A DNA stretch of 64,000 nucleotides. Origin: Desulfurella acetivorans A63. Lineage in GTDB: Bacteria; Campylobacterota_A; Desulfurellia; Desulfurellales; Desulfurellaceae. Position numbers and translations under genes: made by a program. Below the pieces are notes generated by a model that was not told the origin of the DNA, did not search any database, and worked only from the letters and a program-made list of their open reading frames with translations. Position 1 is the first letter of the stretch. Each line of letters begins with the position of its first letter. The stretch is taken from contig CP007051.1 in NCBI GenBank assembly GCA_000517565.1, positions 1,341,949 through 1,405,948 of the forward strand, read 5' to 3'. This document shows positions 51,854-60,615 of this stretch, in pieces.

Positions 51854-53723
51854 TATATTTATTTTTTCCTGTATTTTTTGATGTGTAAAGTAACTCATCA
51901 GCCACTTTTAGGTAATCTTCCTGCGAAGCATTGGTAATGCCCAAGCTGCAGGCAATACCAATGCTTATCCCCACACTCATTTGGTACGTATCAATAATAA
52001 ATGGTTTTTTTATAGTATTTAGTATTCTTTTTGCTATTTCTTCCAATTCCTCTTTAGTTTCAAAACTATCCGTAAAAAGCAAAAACTCATCTCCACCAAA
52101 TCGTGAAAGCGTATCTTCCTGTCTTACAACAGATTTTAATCGTCTAGCTACGGCTTTTAGGAGTCTATCACCTATATCATGACCAAATGTATCATTTATT
52201 GCCTTAAAACCATCTAAATCCATAGAAAATAAAGCTACATTGGTCTTAATTCTACGGGATTTAGCAATTGCTTGATTGAAACGTTCAATAAAAAAACTTC
52301 TATTATTTAAACCTGTAAGCTGATCATGGTATGCAAAGTATCTGGCTTTGCTTTTGCCAGATTCTTGAAGTTTTTCAAGTTTCATAAGTTTGAGTTTGTT
52401 TTTAAAATTATCCAGAAACTGCATTAAAATGTTAGATATTTCGCTTGAATGCAACACAATACCATTTTTACCTGCAATAATTAAACTTCCTATAATTTTA
52501 TTTTCAAAAACAACTGGGAATACTCCAACGAATTTAATACCACAATGCTTGTATATCTGATAATTTTTTGCATTAATTATACGTGCTTTAAGACTATTTT
52601 TTGCTAAATCTAAAAAATAAACACTGCAAAGTTTATCTGATAAAGCTTTTAATTCAAAACATTCCAAGCAATCTTTTTTTGCACTGTAAGATTTTATTTT
52701 CATTTCGTTTTTCTCTTTAAAATAAAAAATACAAAGGTCAATGTAGGGACTTTCTACAGATTTTTGTGAAATTTTATCAATAAGTGATCTAAATGAAATC
52801 TTATCAATCATTAAAGCATTAACATCATTTGAAATTTTAACAAATGAAATACTCATTTTTTTTAGTTTTTCAAAATACTGCAATTTGTAAAAAACCCAAA
52901 ACAAAATAAAACTAAATATAACAAAACTTGCTAAAATTATAAGAAAAAATGGCAAAAGGCTTTTAAAAAAATTTTCATAAATTTCTTTTTTTGAAATGCT
53001 AACAAACAGTATCCTTCCGGTATTTTGAATCTTAGCGTAAGACACAAGATGAGAAGCTGTCTTAAAATAGCCACTTGTGTGTTTTGATAGTTGTATATAA
53101 TCTTTATAATCAGGTAAATCTATTTTTTTTAAGCTGTCTTGAAGCTTACCGTCTTTTTTTAATATAAACACATTAAACGATTTATATTGGATATTTATTA
53201 AAGGTTTTACAAGCATCAAAACAGGGACTCTACCTACCAACATATAACCTTTAGAAAAAGGTATGCAATCTGCAACCATTAGCATATTATCTTCTCTAAA
53301 TGCAGTACTAACATTAATTCCACTTTTGCTACATATTGTTATTTGTTTTGCTAATTTGTCTTCAAATTTTTGAGGATAAGAATAGATTATTTGTTTATCG
53401 TGTGCAACAATCAATACAGCATAAATATCTGGGTTTTGATCCACAATATTTTTTGTCATTATAGGAATTTTATCTGTATAAAAATTTTCTTCAATAGAAT
53501 CTTTAAATGAAGTTTCTGCCATATGCAAGAGTTCTACGTATGTTTGTACAGCAAATGCACTTTGTTTGGCGATAGTCGAAAGTTCGAATTCAGTATTAAT
53601 TAAAACTTTTTCATAAAGCCTTACAAACACGATAAAAGCTATGATAAAAATAATTATGCTTATTGCAGCCCAGCTTAATATAAAATACCTTGATAATTGT
53701 GATTTAAAGATTTTTTTACTCAT
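51837..53723 (-). CDS. membrane-bound sensor diguanylate cyclase
   Basis: Protein of 628 residues. Two membrane helices (residues about 14-36 and 258-282) enclose a periplasmic sensor domain of about 220 residues, probably of the Cache class. A cytoplasmic GAF-like segment (about 300-425) with several cysteines (DCLECFELKALSDKLC) follows, then a GGDEF domain with RFGGDEFLLFTD. RQED five residues before GGDEF is an I-site. It would make cyclic di-GMP in response to an extracellular signal; the flagellar and pilus genes in this window are possible downstream processes. The start at 53723 gives a typical short cytoplasmic N-terminus. Confidence 0.9.
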   Translation of the reverse strand: MSKKIFKSQLSRYFILSWAAISIIIFIIAFIVFVRLYEKVLINTEFELSTIAKQSAFAVQTYVELLHMAETSFKDSIEENFYTDKIPIMTKNIVDQNPDIYAVLIVAHDKQIIYSYPQKFEDKLAKQITICSKSGINVSTAFREDNMLMVADCIPFSKGYMLVGRVPVLMLVKPLINIQYKSFNVFILKKDGKLQDSLKKIDLPDYKDYIQLSKHTSGYFKTASHLVSYAKIQNTGRILFVSISKKEIYENFFKSLLPFFLIILASFVIFSFILFWVFYKLQYFEKLKKMSISFVKISNDVNALMIDKISFRSLIDKISQKSVESPYIDLCIFYFKEKNEMKIKSYSAKKDCLECFELKALSDKLCSVYFLDLAKNSLKARIINAKNYQIYKHCGIKFVGVFPVVFENKIIGSLIIAGKNGIVLHSSEISNILMQFLDNFKNKLKLMKLEKLQESGKSKARYFAYHDQLTGLNNRSFFIERFNQAIAKSRRIKTNVALFSMDLDGFKAINDTFGHDIGDRLLKAVARRLKSVVRQEDTLSRFGGDEFLLFTDSFETKEELEEIAKRILNTIKKPFIIDTYQMSVGISIGIACSLGITNASQEDYLKVADELLYTSKNTGKNKYTIAEV

Positions 53724-53872
53724 ATATTTGGATTTCCTGTTTCTTAATTATATAGAAATAATAGTGGTTAAAAATTTATAGTTCCTTTTTATTACAAACA
53801 ATCCCCATCTCCACAAATTTTAACAAGTAAATTTATATAAATATATATCACTTTTCAATTTCGAACTATTAG

Positions 53873-54112
53873 CTATACCTTTTGGGTGCCAAATTTAATT
53901 TTAGATCCTGTAATCTGGCCTGCCACAGAAGCCACCAAAAACAACGGTATAAAGTAATAACTGATACCCAGCAAAATCCTCGGAAGTGCAATAAATGGAA
54001 TTGGTAAATGAATGTAGGCAAACCAGCGCCAGGAAAATTTTTTAACTTTTGATCTCAAGCGCCCAAAAGGAACGTTAATTAAAAAAGCAAAAATTGCAAG
54101 AAATATAAACAT
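53873..54112 (-). CDS. conserved small membrane protein of unknown function
   Basis: Protein of 79 residues with two hydrophobic stretches. FLINVPFGRLRSKVKKFSWRWFAYIHLPIPFI followed by GISYYFIPLFLVASVAGQITG resembles a widely distributed small membrane protein without assigned function. It stands alone between a diguanylate cyclase and a DsbC-like gene. No ribosome site is strong, but the composition and the conserved look support it as a gene. Confidence 0.7.
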   Translation of the reverse strand: MFIFLAIFAFLINVPFGRLRSKVKKFSWRWFAYIHLPIPFIALPRILLGISYYFIPLFLVASVAGQITGSKIKFGTQKV

Positions 54113-54172
54113 ATCTAAATTATAATTATTTTTATTATGAAATGCAAATTTTTTATATTTTCATTTTATGGT

Positions 54173-54200
54173 TTGCAAAAAATATTTTTTTGGATATAAT
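54173..54200 (+). promoter_or_regulatory. promoter of the DsbC-like gene
   Basis: TTGCAA (54173-54178), 16-base spacer, TATAAT (54195-54200), 30 bases before the ATG with GGAGGA between. Confidence 0.5.
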
Positions 54201-54230
54201 TTTGTTATCTTATTGTATTGGAGGAAAATT

Positions 54231-55037
54231 ATGAAAAAAATTTTTTTGAATTTTTTGGGTTTGGTTTTAATGTATTCTTTTGCAAATGCTGCACCAGATT
54301 ACACTGCAATAGCAAAAAAACTCGTGCCACCAAATGTTAATATTGAGCTAAAGCAAACAAACGATTTTCAAATATCAGGTTTTAAAACATTTATTGCTAC
54401 ACTAAAACCACAAAATGCCTCGGTTACTGTTTATAAGTATCTTTGGATATCAAACGATGGTAAATATGTTATACCAAATCTTTTAGCGTATACTAATAAT
54501 TCTATAGCTCAGATTGAGCCAAAAGTAAAAGAATCCTATAATACTGTAAATATTGAATGGTTTAATAGAGTTTTGTCAACACTAAACCCAGATTTGAAAA
54601 AAAGCTTTGGAAATGGAAAAACTGAAGTTTATATTTTATCTGACCCGTATTGTCCTTTCTGTAAAGAACAACTTGCCCAGGCAATTGAACTTGCAAAACA
54701 AAACAAAATTAAGCTTTATGTAATACCTTTTGATGTACATGGAGAAAAATCAACACAGGCTTCAATGCTGTTTTGGGATATAGAATCAAAATCAAATTTA
54801 GCTGACGCATTGGCAAAAGTGGAAGCTGCTCCATTTGAAGCTGTTGATAAAATTGTATCTCAAAACCAAAATTTGATTAAGCAACTAACACCAAAATATC
54901 AGGCAAAGCTTCATTATTTAAAAGAAGAGTTTTTTAAGCATAAATTAAACGGCACTCCATCAATTATTATAAGAAAAACAAATACAAAAGGTATTGTAAT
55001 TGTCGGTTTAACAAACTTAGCAAATTTTGTAAAATAA
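54231..55037 (+). CDS. periplasmic thiol-disulfide protein (DsbC/DsbG-like)
   Basis: Exported thioredoxin-fold protein of 268 residues. Signal peptide of about 20 residues (FLGLVLMYSFANA), an N-terminal domain of about 110 residues, then the active site SDPYCPFCKEQ (CPFC) and the cis-proline loop NGTPSIII. The layout with an N-terminal dimerisation-like region suggests a disulfide isomerase or reductase. The start at 54231 follows GGAGGA and starts the signal peptide; an upstream TTG is ignored. No dsbD-like partner is in the window. Confidence 0.85.
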   Translation: MKKIFLNFLGLVLMYSFANAAPDYTAIAKKLVPPNVNIELKQTNDFQISGFKTFIATLKPQNASVTVYKYLWISNDGKYVIPNLLAYTNNSIAQIEPKVKESYNTVNIEWFNRVLSTLNPDLKKSFGNGKTEVYILSDPYCPFCKEQLAQAIELAKQNKIKLYVIPFDVHGEKSTQASMLFWDIESKSNLADALAKVEAAPFEAVDKIVSQNQNLIKQLTPKYQAKLHYLKEEFFKHKLNGTPSIIIRKTNTKGIVIVGLTNLANFVK

Positions 55038-55040
55038 CTT

Positions 55041-58000
55041 ATGAAAAAAAAGCTATTAATAGCTTTTATTATCCTGATAACATTTATTGCTTTGATTCTG
55101 GCAGGTTATTTTAGCCTGCCTTTTTTTTTAAAAAGTCAATACTTTTTGCACCTTGTAGAAAATAAAACCCATATAAAAATAGACAAAATTGAAAATTACA
55201 AAATCTCTCAAACACTAACTACTATAAATGTCAACATATCGCAATTGGAAGTTAGCTCATCTAAATTTAAAGCAAATGCAAAACACTTATCCTATAAACT
55301 CAAATTAAGCGAATTAATTTCAAAAAAACCCACATTTGGCAATTTAAAAATACAACAGTTAAACTTAGTTGCATACCGTTCAAAAATTCCTGCAAAAACC
55401 AAAACAATTATAAAACCGCTCCCTTTATCCATAGAAATACAACATCTTAGTGCATCTTATGAAAATTATAAAATTGATGGTAAACTTGATCTAATTTTAA
55501 ACCTTCCAACAAAAAACAATAATTTTTATTTTGAGGGAAGCGTTAACAATAGCCCCACTACTTTATCTGGCGATATAAACCCAAGCAATTTGCATGTAAG
55601 CTTAAATATTAAAAAATTTTCACCCCAAAATTTTCCAGCATACTTAAAAGCAATTGACAATTCAAGTGCAAAAGCTACTTTAACGCTAAAAAACAATTTA
55701 GAGTTGCAAAGCGGTAATTTAAAGATCAGCGATATAAACTACAAAGGTTTAAAACTTAATAACCCAAGCGCTTCTTATTCTAAAGATGAGCTTTTCGTCA
55801 ATATACCTTATCTTACATACAAACAAAATATTTCGGGCAAAAGTGCAAAACTCAAGCTTAACACTAAAAATTATAATGGCAGTGTTGATTTGAGCAACAT
55901 AAACATTGCAAATTTAAATATTGAAAAACCAACAATTAATTTTAAATACAATAAAAATACACATGCATTTTTTATTGATACTTTAAGCAAAAACGGTTAT
56001 TTCATAAATGCAAAAGGCACTCTTAATACGAAAAACTTAGAAGAAAGCACTATAGCTGGTTTCTTTAAAACACCGTATATTGACTATAATCAAATAAAAC
56101 CGTTGTTACCAAAGCATATTCAGGAATATATATATTCTGGTCAGATAAAAGCAAAAAAAGTGACATTTAAAGGCAAAATTAAAGATAAAGAAAATTTAAT
56201 AGATACAGGTGAACTCGTTGCACAGAGTACCAGATTTATTGTAGAAAAAAACACCTACCCTTTTACTATAACATTTGCAAATATTCAAATTACACCAAAA
56301 GACGTAATCATTCATGGGACCGGTTATTGCGATAAAGTAAATTTAATAAGTTCAAAACTTGTAATTGCACGAAAAAAAGGCTATCCGGCAGATATGCACC
56401 TTGTACTAAATGGAGAATCTACAAAAAACACAGAAGATTTTTTGTACAAAGCAATTTTAAGCCACGAAGATGCAAAGTATATTGATTATGCAAAAGACAT
56501 CAGAGGTCCATTTACCGCAATAATTGACATAAAAAACTATTACTGGCACTCATTGCCTCATTTTTACTTCAATGTAAGTATTGATTCCAATTTAAGCTTG
56601 CAAGATAAAAAAATATCTCAAAAACCCATAAATTTAATAGGTAAATTTGATATACAAAGAAACAATCAAATACTTAGGGTTAGTGCGAATAACCTAAAGT
56701 TAGCCACTGACAATTCCTTTATCAATATTACTGGATATCTAGAACATTCAAATACTGTCTATTATAAAGCTACAATTAGAGCAAAAATAAATCCAGATGA
56801 AATTAGAGATATTTCATATTTGAAACCATATAAAAATTATTTGCCAACAAGCGAGGTAACAATAAAGCCCTTATCTATCTCTGGCAATTTGAAAAAAATC
56901 AATTTTGATGTCAACATTGAAGGCAAAAAACTATTTAAAGAACATGGTTTTGGTGTGGATGAGATTTCGGCAAAAGGCTACTGTGAAAAAAATCTAATCA
57001 GCTTTAACCCTGTAAAACTTGACGATACATTTTCGATTAACGGTTTATACAATACAAAAGCAAAATCATTCAATGGCAATATTAACTTAAAAAATTTCAA
57101 AATTTCAACAATTAAAAATTTAGTCAAACTACCTATCGATGAAGCAATTTTAAATGGAAGCGTCAAACTCGGGCTTGAAGATAAAAAATTACAATACATT
57201 TACTCAAATAATTTAATTGTATCAGATTTGGTTTATGGTAATGATGTTGTTGTCAAATCTGCCCATGTATCTTTTAATAAAAATTATGCAACAATAGAAA
57301 ATGGTAATGCACTTATCATGCAAAACCCCGTAAGTTTTACAGGTAATGTTAATTTAGAACCGCTTGTAATTAACTTAAATGCTAAAAGCCAAAAATTTAT
57401 AATAAAAAAAACAAAAAGCAAAACAAAAAGCTATATAGGAGATATTAAGTTTAAAATACCAAAAGTATCTATTTATGCGCAAGCTGACATTGACGAATTG
57501 ATAATCGAAGATTCAAAACCTCTTGTATTTAATAATGTTAATGCACACCTGGAGCTTGCAAGTAAACGCTATATTAGCCTGAAAGCACCATATACATCCA
57601 TATACATAGACATGGCTCAAAACACAATCAATGTCGAGGCTACAGATTCATATATTTTTGCACACTACATTGAAAGTAAAACAAAAAAACCATCAATAAC
57701 AACGCTTAAGGCTACACTTAACACACCGACTACAGATGAAATAGACTTAAAAAAACTAAATGGAACTATTAAATTTGTTTCCGAAAACGGAAATATTAAA
57801 AATTTTCCAGACATTTACAAAATATTAACGCTAGCGGATGTAGTTGGCTTGTTAACGGGTCAATTTGATACTAAAAAAGGTTTTTATTATACCAAAACGG
57901 TGGGTATTTTTGATTTAAAAGATGGCATATTAAAAACCCAAAAACCGCTAACTGTAAAAGGTACAGCAAATAACTTGTTTATAAACGGTAATGTCAATCT

Positions 58001-58289
58001 AACAAATTATCATGTTGATGCACTTTTTATGATAACTACATTTACTTTTTTGAATAGATTAATTTCAAGTATACCCATTATAGGACACATTCTTGGCGGA
58101 AAAGAAAAAAGCTTTACGGGTTTAAGCTTTAGAGTAGATGGTTATTTGGATGGAAAAATGAATCTATATCCTGTTCCCTGGGAAAGCTTAGGGAAAGGTT
58201 TTCTTGATATAATTACACGCACCATTACTTTACCAGCATATTTGCTTGGTGTGAATGGAAATACCAAAAACACTGAGAAGAAAAAATGA
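55041..58289 (+). CDS. large AsmA-like (bridge-like) envelope protein
   Basis: Protein of 1082 residues with one N-terminal membrane helix (LLIAFIILITFIALILAGYF) and a long periplasmic region of repeated short beta-strand patterns, many with the form NG-x-V/I-xLxN. The C-terminal part (NGTIKFVSENGNIKNFPDIYKILTLADVVGLLTG, TVKGTANNLFINGNVNLTNYHVDALFM, PIIGHILGGKEKSFTGLSFRVDG) matches the AsmA-like C-terminal domain of YhdP-type proteins. Such proteins are thought to carry phospholipids between the membranes. No ribosome site is clear, and the ATG lies 3 bases after the DsbC-like gene. It overlaps the activator gene by 4 bases. Confidence 0.85.
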   Translation: MKKKLLIAFIILITFIALILAGYFSLPFFLKSQYFLHLVENKTHIKIDKIENYKISQTLTTINVNISQLEVSSSKFKANAKHLSYKLKLSELISKKPTFGNLKIQQLNLVAYRSKIPAKTKTIIKPLPLSIEIQHLSASYENYKIDGKLDLILNLPTKNNNFYFEGSVNNSPTTLSGDINPSNLHVSLNIKKFSPQNFPAYLKAIDNSSAKATLTLKNNLELQSGNLKISDINYKGLKLNNPSASYSKDELFVNIPYLTYKQNISGKSAKLKLNTKNYNGSVDLSNINIANLNIEKPTINFKYNKNTHAFFIDTLSKNGYFINAKGTLNTKNLEESTIAGFFKTPYIDYNQIKPLLPKHIQEYIYSGQIKAKKVTFKGKIKDKENLIDTGELVAQSTRFIVEKNTYPFTITFANIQITPKDVIIHGTGYCDKVNLISSKLVIARKKGYPADMHLVLNGESTKNTEDFLYKAILSHEDAKYIDYAKDIRGPFTAIIDIKNYYWHSLPHFYFNVSIDSNLSLQDKKISQKPINLIGKFDIQRNNQILRVSANNLKLATDNSFINITGYLEHSNTVYYKATIRAKINPDEIRDISYLKPYKNYLPTSEVTIKPLSISGNLKKINFDVNIEGKKLFKEHGFGVDEISAKGYCEKNLISFNPVKLDDTFSINGLYNTKAKSFNGNINLKNFKISTIKNLVKLPIDEAILNGSVKLGLEDKKLQYIYSNNLIVSDLVYGNDVVVKSAHVSFNKNYATIENGNALIMQNPVSFTGNVNLEPLVINLNAKSQKFIIKKTKSKTKSYIGDIKFKIPKVSIYAQADIDELIIEDSKPLVFNNVNAHLELASKRYISLKAPYTSIYIDMAQNTINVEATDSYIFAHYIESKTKKPSITTLKATLNTPTTDEIDLKKLNGTIKFVSENGNIKNFPDIYKILTLADVVGLLTGQFDTKKGFYYTKTVGIFDLKDGILKTQKPLTVKGTANNLFINGNVNLTNYHVDALFMITTFTFLNRLISSIPIIGHILGGKEKSFTGLSFRVDGYLDGKMNLYPVPWESLGKGFLDIITRTITLPAYLLGVNGNTKNTEKKK

Positions 58290-59440
58290 AGGTGCTAATT
58301 GTAGATGATGATGAACAATTGAGAATTGCATTGTTTTCTACACTAAAACATTTAGGTCATGAATGTATTTTAGCTCAAAATGCCAAAGAGGCCTTAAATA
58401 TATTAAGAAAAGAATCATTTGACTTAATTTTAAGCGATCTTAAAATGCCAAAAGTAGATGGCATTGATCTTTTAAAACAGATAAAACAAAATAATATTAA
58501 CACTCCTTTTGTTATAATGACAGCATTTGGAACGATCGAAACAGCGGTTTTGGCTATAAAGCTTGGCGCATTTGATTTTATAGTAAAACCTTTTAGTAAA
58601 GAAACTATAGAAAAAATTCTTTCTTTAACATCCAGTTGCTTAAAATTTGATTGTACAAATAAAACTACATACGATGGAGACTATGTTTTTAAAAGCGAAA
58701 AGATGCAAAAAATACTTCAATTAATTAAAAAAGTGGCAAATACAGATGCCACAGTGTTATTAAGCGGAGAAACAGGCACAGGAAAAGAAGTGGTAGCAAA
58801 GCTCATACACGCATCATCAAATCGTTCAAAACAGCCTTTTATCAGTGTAAATTGTGCAAGCATACCTTCAAACCTTTTGGAATCAGAATTGTTCGGTTAT
58901 GAAAAAGGTGCTTTTAGCGGAGCTGTAAAAACCTACAAAGGAAAATTTGAACAAGCAAATGGTGGTACGCTGCTTTTAGATGAGATTAGCGAGATGCCTC
59001 TTGAGCTCCAAGCAAAATTACTTAGAGTACTCCAAGAAAAAGTTGTTGATAAATTAGGCTCAACAGAAAGTGTTAAAATAGATGTAAGAATTATTTGTAC
59101 AACCAACAGAAACTTAGCAGAACAGGTCAAAAATGGCTCTTTTAGAGAAGATCTTTTTTATAGAATAAATGTGTTTCCTATTTTTTTGAGTCCACTTAGA
59201 GAAAGAAGAGAAGATATACCCGATTTAATTAATTTCTTCATAAAAAAATACTCAAATAAATTCAAAAAAAATATAAATGGTATATCAAATAATGCCCTTG
59301 AAATACTCTTAAATTACAATTGGCCAGGTAATGTAAGGGAACTTGAAAATACAATAGAACGGGCAATTATTTTATCCAAAGGAGCATTGATAGATAAAGA
59401 AGATATATTTTTGCATGGAATTTGGAACAATTTTTGCTAG
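58286..59440 (+). CDS. sigma-54 activator response regulator lacking a DNA-binding domain (FlgR-like)
   Basis: Protein of 384 residues. The receiver domain (residues 1-115) has VDDD and the phosphorylation site Asp51 in LILSDLKMP. The AAA+ domain has Walker A GETGTGKE, the sigma-54 contact loop GAFSGA (usually GAFTGA), Walker B GGTLLLDEISEMP and the R-finger region. The sequence stops soon after NWPGNVRELENTIERA and KGALIDKEDIFLHG, so the usual C-terminal Fis-type helix-turn-helix is missing. H. pylori FlgR is known to lack it too. Its place before flgBC-fliE indicates control of flagellar genes. The cognate histidine kinase is not in the window. Confidence 0.9.
   Translation: MKVLIVDDDEQLRIALFSTLKHLGHECILAQNAKEALNILRKESFDLILSDLKMPKVDGIDLLKQIKQNNINTPFVIMTAFGTIETAVLAIKLGAFDFIVKPFSKETIEKILSLTSSCLKFDCTNKTTYDGDYVFKSEKMQKILQLIKKVANTDATVLLSGETGTGKEVVAKLIHASSNRSKQPFISVNCASIPSNLLESELFGYEKGAFSGAVKTYKGKFEQANGGTLLLDEISEMPLELQAKLLRVLQEKVVDKLGSTESVKIDVRIICTTNRNLAEQVKNGSFREDLFYRINVFPIFLSPLRERREDIPDLINFFIKKYSNKFKKNINGISNNALEILLNYNWPGNVRELENTIERAIILSKGALIDKEDIFLHGIWNNFC
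59422..59438 (+). promoter_or_regulatory. sigma-54 promoter for the flgB operon
   Basis: TTGGAACAATTTTTGCT: GG at 59424-59425 and GC at 59436-59437 separated by 10 bases, as in the -24/-12 consensus. It lies over the last codons of the activator gene, with flgB starting about 34 bases downstream. Confidence 0.75.
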
Positions 59441-59471
59441 CAATACATTAAGGTTGTTTTGGAGGTATGGT

Positions 59472-59861
59472 ATGATTTTTAATGATTCAACAATAAATTA
59501 TATACAGCTTGGCATGGATGTTGCTAGTTTAAGACAAAATGTCATAGCAAGCAATATTGCCAATATAGATACCCCAAATTATAAAGAAAAAATAGTCAAA
59601 TTTCACAATTTTTTAGATAGTAACCAATTACCTTTAGAAATAACAAACCCAAACCATATAAATCCACAAGAAAGCTTAAAAGATATGGTTGTTGTAAAAA
59701 GCAATTCTTACCTTGAAAGAAATGACAAAAATAACGTTAACCTAACCGAACAAGAAGCAGCATTAGCTAAAAATCAGATTCTGTATAACGCTTTAGCAGC
59801 ATTTGCCAAATATAAATTTGGTGAATATAAAAACATAATATCCTCATCTCAAGGAGCCTAA
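59472..59861 (+). CDS. flgB: flagellar basal-body rod protein FlgB
   Basis: Proximal rod subunit of 129 residues. The N-terminal rod motif LRQNVIASNIANIDTPNYKEK and the C-terminal helical NQILYNALAAFAKYKFG are conserved. The start at 59472 follows GGAGG; in-frame codons upstream lie inside the activator gene. First gene of the operon behind the sigma-54 promoter. Confidence 0.93.
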   Translation: MIFNDSTINYIQLGMDVASLRQNVIASNIANIDTPNYKEKIVKFHNFLDSNQLPLEITNPNHINPQESLKDMVVVKSNSYLERNDKNNVNLTEQEAALAKNQILYNALAAFAKYKFGEYKNIISSSQGA

Positions 59862-59864
59862 ACT

Positions 59865-60269
59865 ATGAGTTTTTTTGGGAGCTTACAAGTTGCTTCAAGT
59901 GGGATGCAAGCGCAACGCTTGAGGTTGGATATAATAGCAAGCAATATTGCAAACGCAAATACTGTAACCACTCAAGAAGGTGGACCCTATAAAAGAAAAG
60001 ATGTAGTTTTTGAAAGTGAAAAATTTTCTAAGTATTTGGAAGGCGTTAAAGTAGCAGACATTGTACGAGACGATACACCTCCAAAACTAGTTTATGACCC
60101 CACAAACCCACTGGCAAATTCAAAAGGCTATGTTGCATATCCAAATATTAACCCAATAGTTGAGATGGTTAATTTATTAGACGCTACAAATTCGTATCAG
60201 GCAAACATTTCAGCATTTAATGCAGCAAAACAAATGGCTCAAAGCATAATTAGTGTATTAAATGTTTGA
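59865..60269 (+). CDS. flgC: flagellar basal-body rod protein FlgC
   Basis: Rod subunit of 134 residues. ASSGMQAQRLRLDIIASNIANANTV is the rod-protein signature, and NPIVEMVNLLDATNSYQANISAFNAAKQM is the typical C-terminal helix. It lies 3 bases after flgB with AAGGAG before it. Confidence 0.95.
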   Translation: MSFFGSLQVASSGMQAQRLRLDIIASNIANANTVTTQEGGPYKRKDVVFESEKFSKYLEGVKVADIVRDDTPPKLVYDPTNPLANSKGYVAYPNINPIVEMVNLLDATNSYQANISAFNAAKQMAQSIISVLNV

Positions 60270-60310
60270 TTTTTGCAAAAAAAGTTATATTATTTATTAG
60301 GTGGTGTTGT

Positions 60311-60601
60311 ATGAAAATAGATTCAATAGTTACAAGTCCAAGAGTAAATAATATAGATGATCCTAATTCAAAAAAAGATAATCCTAGTTTTGCCGAACTC
60401 CTTGCTAAATCTTTAAATGAAGTTAATAACCTGCAAATAACAGCAGACAACGCCATAAAAGAAATTGCAACAGGAAAAATGGATAATATTCAAGATGCTG
60501 TAATGGCTATAGAAAAAGCAGACATATCTATGAGACTTTTATTGGAGGTTAAAAATAAAGCAGTTCAAGCATATAACCAAATAATGAATATGCAAGTTTA
60601 G
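60311..60601 (+). CDS. fliE: flagellar hook-basal body complex protein FliE
   Basis: Protein of 96 residues linking the MS ring to the rod. SFAELLAKSLNEVNNLQ, then DIQDAVMAIEKADISMRLLLEVKNKAVQAYNQIMNMQV, match FliE. The ATG at 60311 follows AGGTGGTG; the frame upstream is open but not protein-like. It is followed by fliF. Confidence 0.93.
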   Translation: MKIDSIVTSPRVNNIDDPNSKKDNPSFAELLAKSLNEVNNLQITADNAIKEIATGKMDNIQDAVMAIEKADISMRLLLEVKNKAVQAYNQIMNMQV

Positions 60602-60615
60602 CCTAGTATGACAAT

